Positions 62,634 to 64,000 of a stretch of DNA of 64,000 nucleotides are shown here, piece by piece. The position numbers were made by a program, and so were the translations under genes. Location of the stretch: the NCBI RefSeq assembly GCF_003231285.1, contig NZ_QKNS01000001.1, forward strand, positions 1,426,001 through 1,490,000, read 5' to 3'. The notes under the pieces were generated by a model that saw only the letters and a list, made by a program, of their open reading frames with translations, made no database searches and was not told the origin of the DNA. Positions within the stretch are counted from its first letter, which is position 1, and each line of letters starts with the position of its first letter. Source of the DNA: Hymenobacter sediminis. Its GTDB lineage: Bacteria > Bacteroidota > Bacteroidia > Cytophagales > Hymenobacteraceae.

Positions 62634-64000
62634 TCACCACTGATACTCGGCGAAATCTTGGCGGAGCTTGGTTTTGAGGAGCTTACCGGTGGCGGTATGG
62701 GGTAGCTGGTCTACAAACTCCACGGCCTCCGGAATCCACCAGCGGGCCACTTTGTCATCGTAGTAAGCCAGCAGCTCTTCTTTACTAATAGTGGCCTCAG
62801 GCTTGCGTACCACCACCAGCAGAGGCCGCTCGCTCCATTTGGGATGGGGCACGCCAATTACGGCCGCTTCGGCAATGGCGGGGTGGCCGATGGCTAAGTT
62901 TTCCAGCTCTATGCTCGAAATCCACTCCCCGCCCGACTTGATGACGTCCTTCGAGCGGTCGGTAATCTGCATGAAGCCGGCGGGGTCGATGGTGGCTACG
63001 TCGCCGGTACGGAACCAGCCGGAGGCCGTCAACTCGCCCGGATTTTCCGTGCCGAAATAGTCGGCCACAATGAACGGGCCGCGCACCAGCAAGTCGCCGA
63101 AGGCCACGCCATCGTGGGGCAGCTCCCGGCCTTCGTCGTCCACAATCTTCATGTCCACCCCGAAAATGCTCCGGCCCTGCTTGGTCTGGATGGCAAACTG
63201 CTCGTCGGGCGAGAGGCTGAGCTGTTGAGCCTTGAGGGTACAGACGGTACCCAGCGGTGAGGTTTCCGTCATGCCCCAGGCGTGCCGGATTCCTACCCCT
63301 AATTCCTCATCGAAAGCCTTCAGCAGCGCGGGTGGGCACGAGGCCCCGCCCACAATCATCTTGCTGAGGGTAGAAAACCGGCGCTTCTTTTCCCGCATAA
63401 ACGTCAGGAGCCCAAACCAAATGGTGGGTACACCGGCCGAGAACGTTACCCCTTCCTGCTCGAACAACTCGTAAAGGCTGGCCGCATCGAGGCCAGGGCC
63501 GGGCATCACCAGCTTGCAGCCATTCAGAGGGGCCATGTACGGGATGCCCCAGGCATTGACATGGAACATGGGCACGACGGGCAGCACCACGTCGCGGGCG
63601 GAACAGTTAAAGCAGTCGGGCAGGGAGGCGGCGTAGGAGTGCAGGAGTGTGGAGCGGTGGGAGTAGAGCACGCCCTTCGGCTGATCAGTAGTGCCGGAGG
63701 TGTAGCAGAGCGAGGAAGCCGTGTTTTCGTCGAAGACGGGCCACTCGTAGTCGGCTGACTGGGCCGAGAGCAGGTCTTCGTAGCAGCGCAGGTCTGGGAG
63801 GGTAGTAGCTTCGGGCATATGGGCCCGGCCGGTCATCAGCACCCAGCTTTCTACGGTGGGGCAGTGCGCGGCCAGCTTCTCTGCCAGGGGTAGGAAAGTC
63901 AGGTCGAAGAACAGCAGCCGGTCCTGGGCGTGATTGATGATGTACACGAGCTGCTCAAAAAACAGCCGAGGATTGATGGTGTGGCACACCGCGCCCAGGC
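62634..64000 (-). CDS. Long-chain fatty acid (acyl)-CoA ligase, 5' end outside window
   Basis: AMP-forming ligase that activates fatty acids; 455 codons remain, and the frame is still open at base 64000 (it reads LGA before the GTG at 63989, and the family has [11 protein letters not shown] at this point). Visible motifs: the nucleotide loop [18 protein letters not shown] (with Asp-Gln instead of the more common Gly-x), [12 protein letters not shown] (A5-type), [20 protein letters not shown] (A8), [20 protein letters not shown], and the C-terminal [13 protein letters not shown] with the catalytic Lys. About 85-100 N-terminal residues are missing. Confidence 0.92.
   Translation of the reverse strand, partial: LGAVCHTINPRLFFEQLVYIINHAQDRLLFFDLTFLPLAEKLAAHCPTVESWVLMTGRAHMPEATTLPDLRCYEDLLSAQSADYEWPVFDENTASSLCYTSGTTDQPKGVLYSHRSTLLHSYAASLPDCFNCSARDVVLPVVPMFHVNAWGIPYMAPLNGCKLVMPGPGLDAASLYELFEQEGVTFSAGVPTIWFGLLTFMREKKRRFSTLSKMIVGGASCPPALLKAFDEELGVGIRHAWGMTETSPLGTVCTLKAQQLSLSPDEQFAIQTKQGRSIFGVDMKIVDDEGRELPHDGVAFGDLLVRGPFIVADYFGTENPGELTASGWFRTGDVATIDPAGFMQITDRSKDVIKSGGEWISSIELENLAIGHPAIAEAAVIGVPHPKWSERPLLVVVRKPEATISKEELLAYYDDKVARWWIPEAVEFVDQLPHTATGKLLKTKLRQDFAEYQW

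Overview
The window looks like a piece of a high-GC (about 60%) Bacteroidetes chromosome, most probably a Hymenobacter-type member of the Cytophagales. Four things point there: the core cluster parA-parB-DUF5683-dapB-lepB; a SusC/SusD pair; type IX secretion C-terminal sorting domains on two exported proteins; and Bacteroidetes-style -7 promoter boxes (TAnnTTTG) with little use of Shine-Dalgarno sequences. No rRNA, tRNA, CRISPR, phage or insertion-sequence gene was seen. Both edges cut genes: a uracil-DNA glycosylase on the left and an acyl-CoA ligase on the right.

Layout. 1-6.4 kb: ung (partial), then a minus-strand housekeeping block of lepB, dapB, a DUF5683 protein, parB, parA and a UPF0173 hydrolase. 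6.5-20.4 kb: an oligopeptide-binding lipoprotein, yidC, pyrG, a thioredoxin-reductase-like flavoprotein, a Gfo/Idh/MocA oxidoreductase, a PBP4-type carboxypeptidase, a DUF4932-like gene broken by one in-frame amber codon, and a fused phosphoserine phosphatase/phosphoglycerate dehydrogenase. 20.8-24.3 kb: a large secreted GH5 glycanase with three CBM6 modules and a T9SS tail. 24.4-29.6 kb: small metabolic and stress genes, including a class D beta-lactamase. 29.6-33.6 kb: two GH13 paralogues (one cytoplasmic, one a lipoprotein) with long palindromic repeats around them. 33.6-36.7 kb: an AraC regulator, an unknown membrane protein and three tandem paralogous small helical proteins. 36.7-45.3 kb: gamma-glutamyltransferase, then an alpha-glucan cluster (eukaryote-like branching enzyme, a starch-synthase-like N-terminal protein, GH31 alpha-glucosidase). 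45.4-46.2 kb: an AT-rich orphan SUKH-type gene. 46.2-54.1 kb: a PaaE-like reductase, a lipase-like hydrolase, a T9SS cargo protein, a rhomboid protease with a neighbour that shares its N-terminal module, two small disordered proteins and a GHL10 (DUF187) glycosidase. 54.2-64 kb: a polysaccharide-utilisation operon (susC, susD, lipoprotein), an HGSNAT/DUF5009 acyltransferase, a DUF2059 protein and the acyl-CoA ligase.

How the parts fit. The organism appears to degrade external glycans (GH5-CBM6, GHL10, SusCD, lipoprotein GH13) and to handle intracellular alpha-glucan (cytoplasmic GH13, branching enzyme, GH31). The core genes cover chromosome partition, lysine and serine synthesis, CTP synthesis and membrane or secreted protein maturation.

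No complete new defence or mobile system was found. The most open items are the three-gene helical family at 35.2-36.6 kb, the module shared by the rhomboid and its neighbour, the truncated glucan-synthase-like protein with internal repeats, the split parS-like arms between parA and parB, the palindromic repeat family, and the interrupted DUF4932-like gene.
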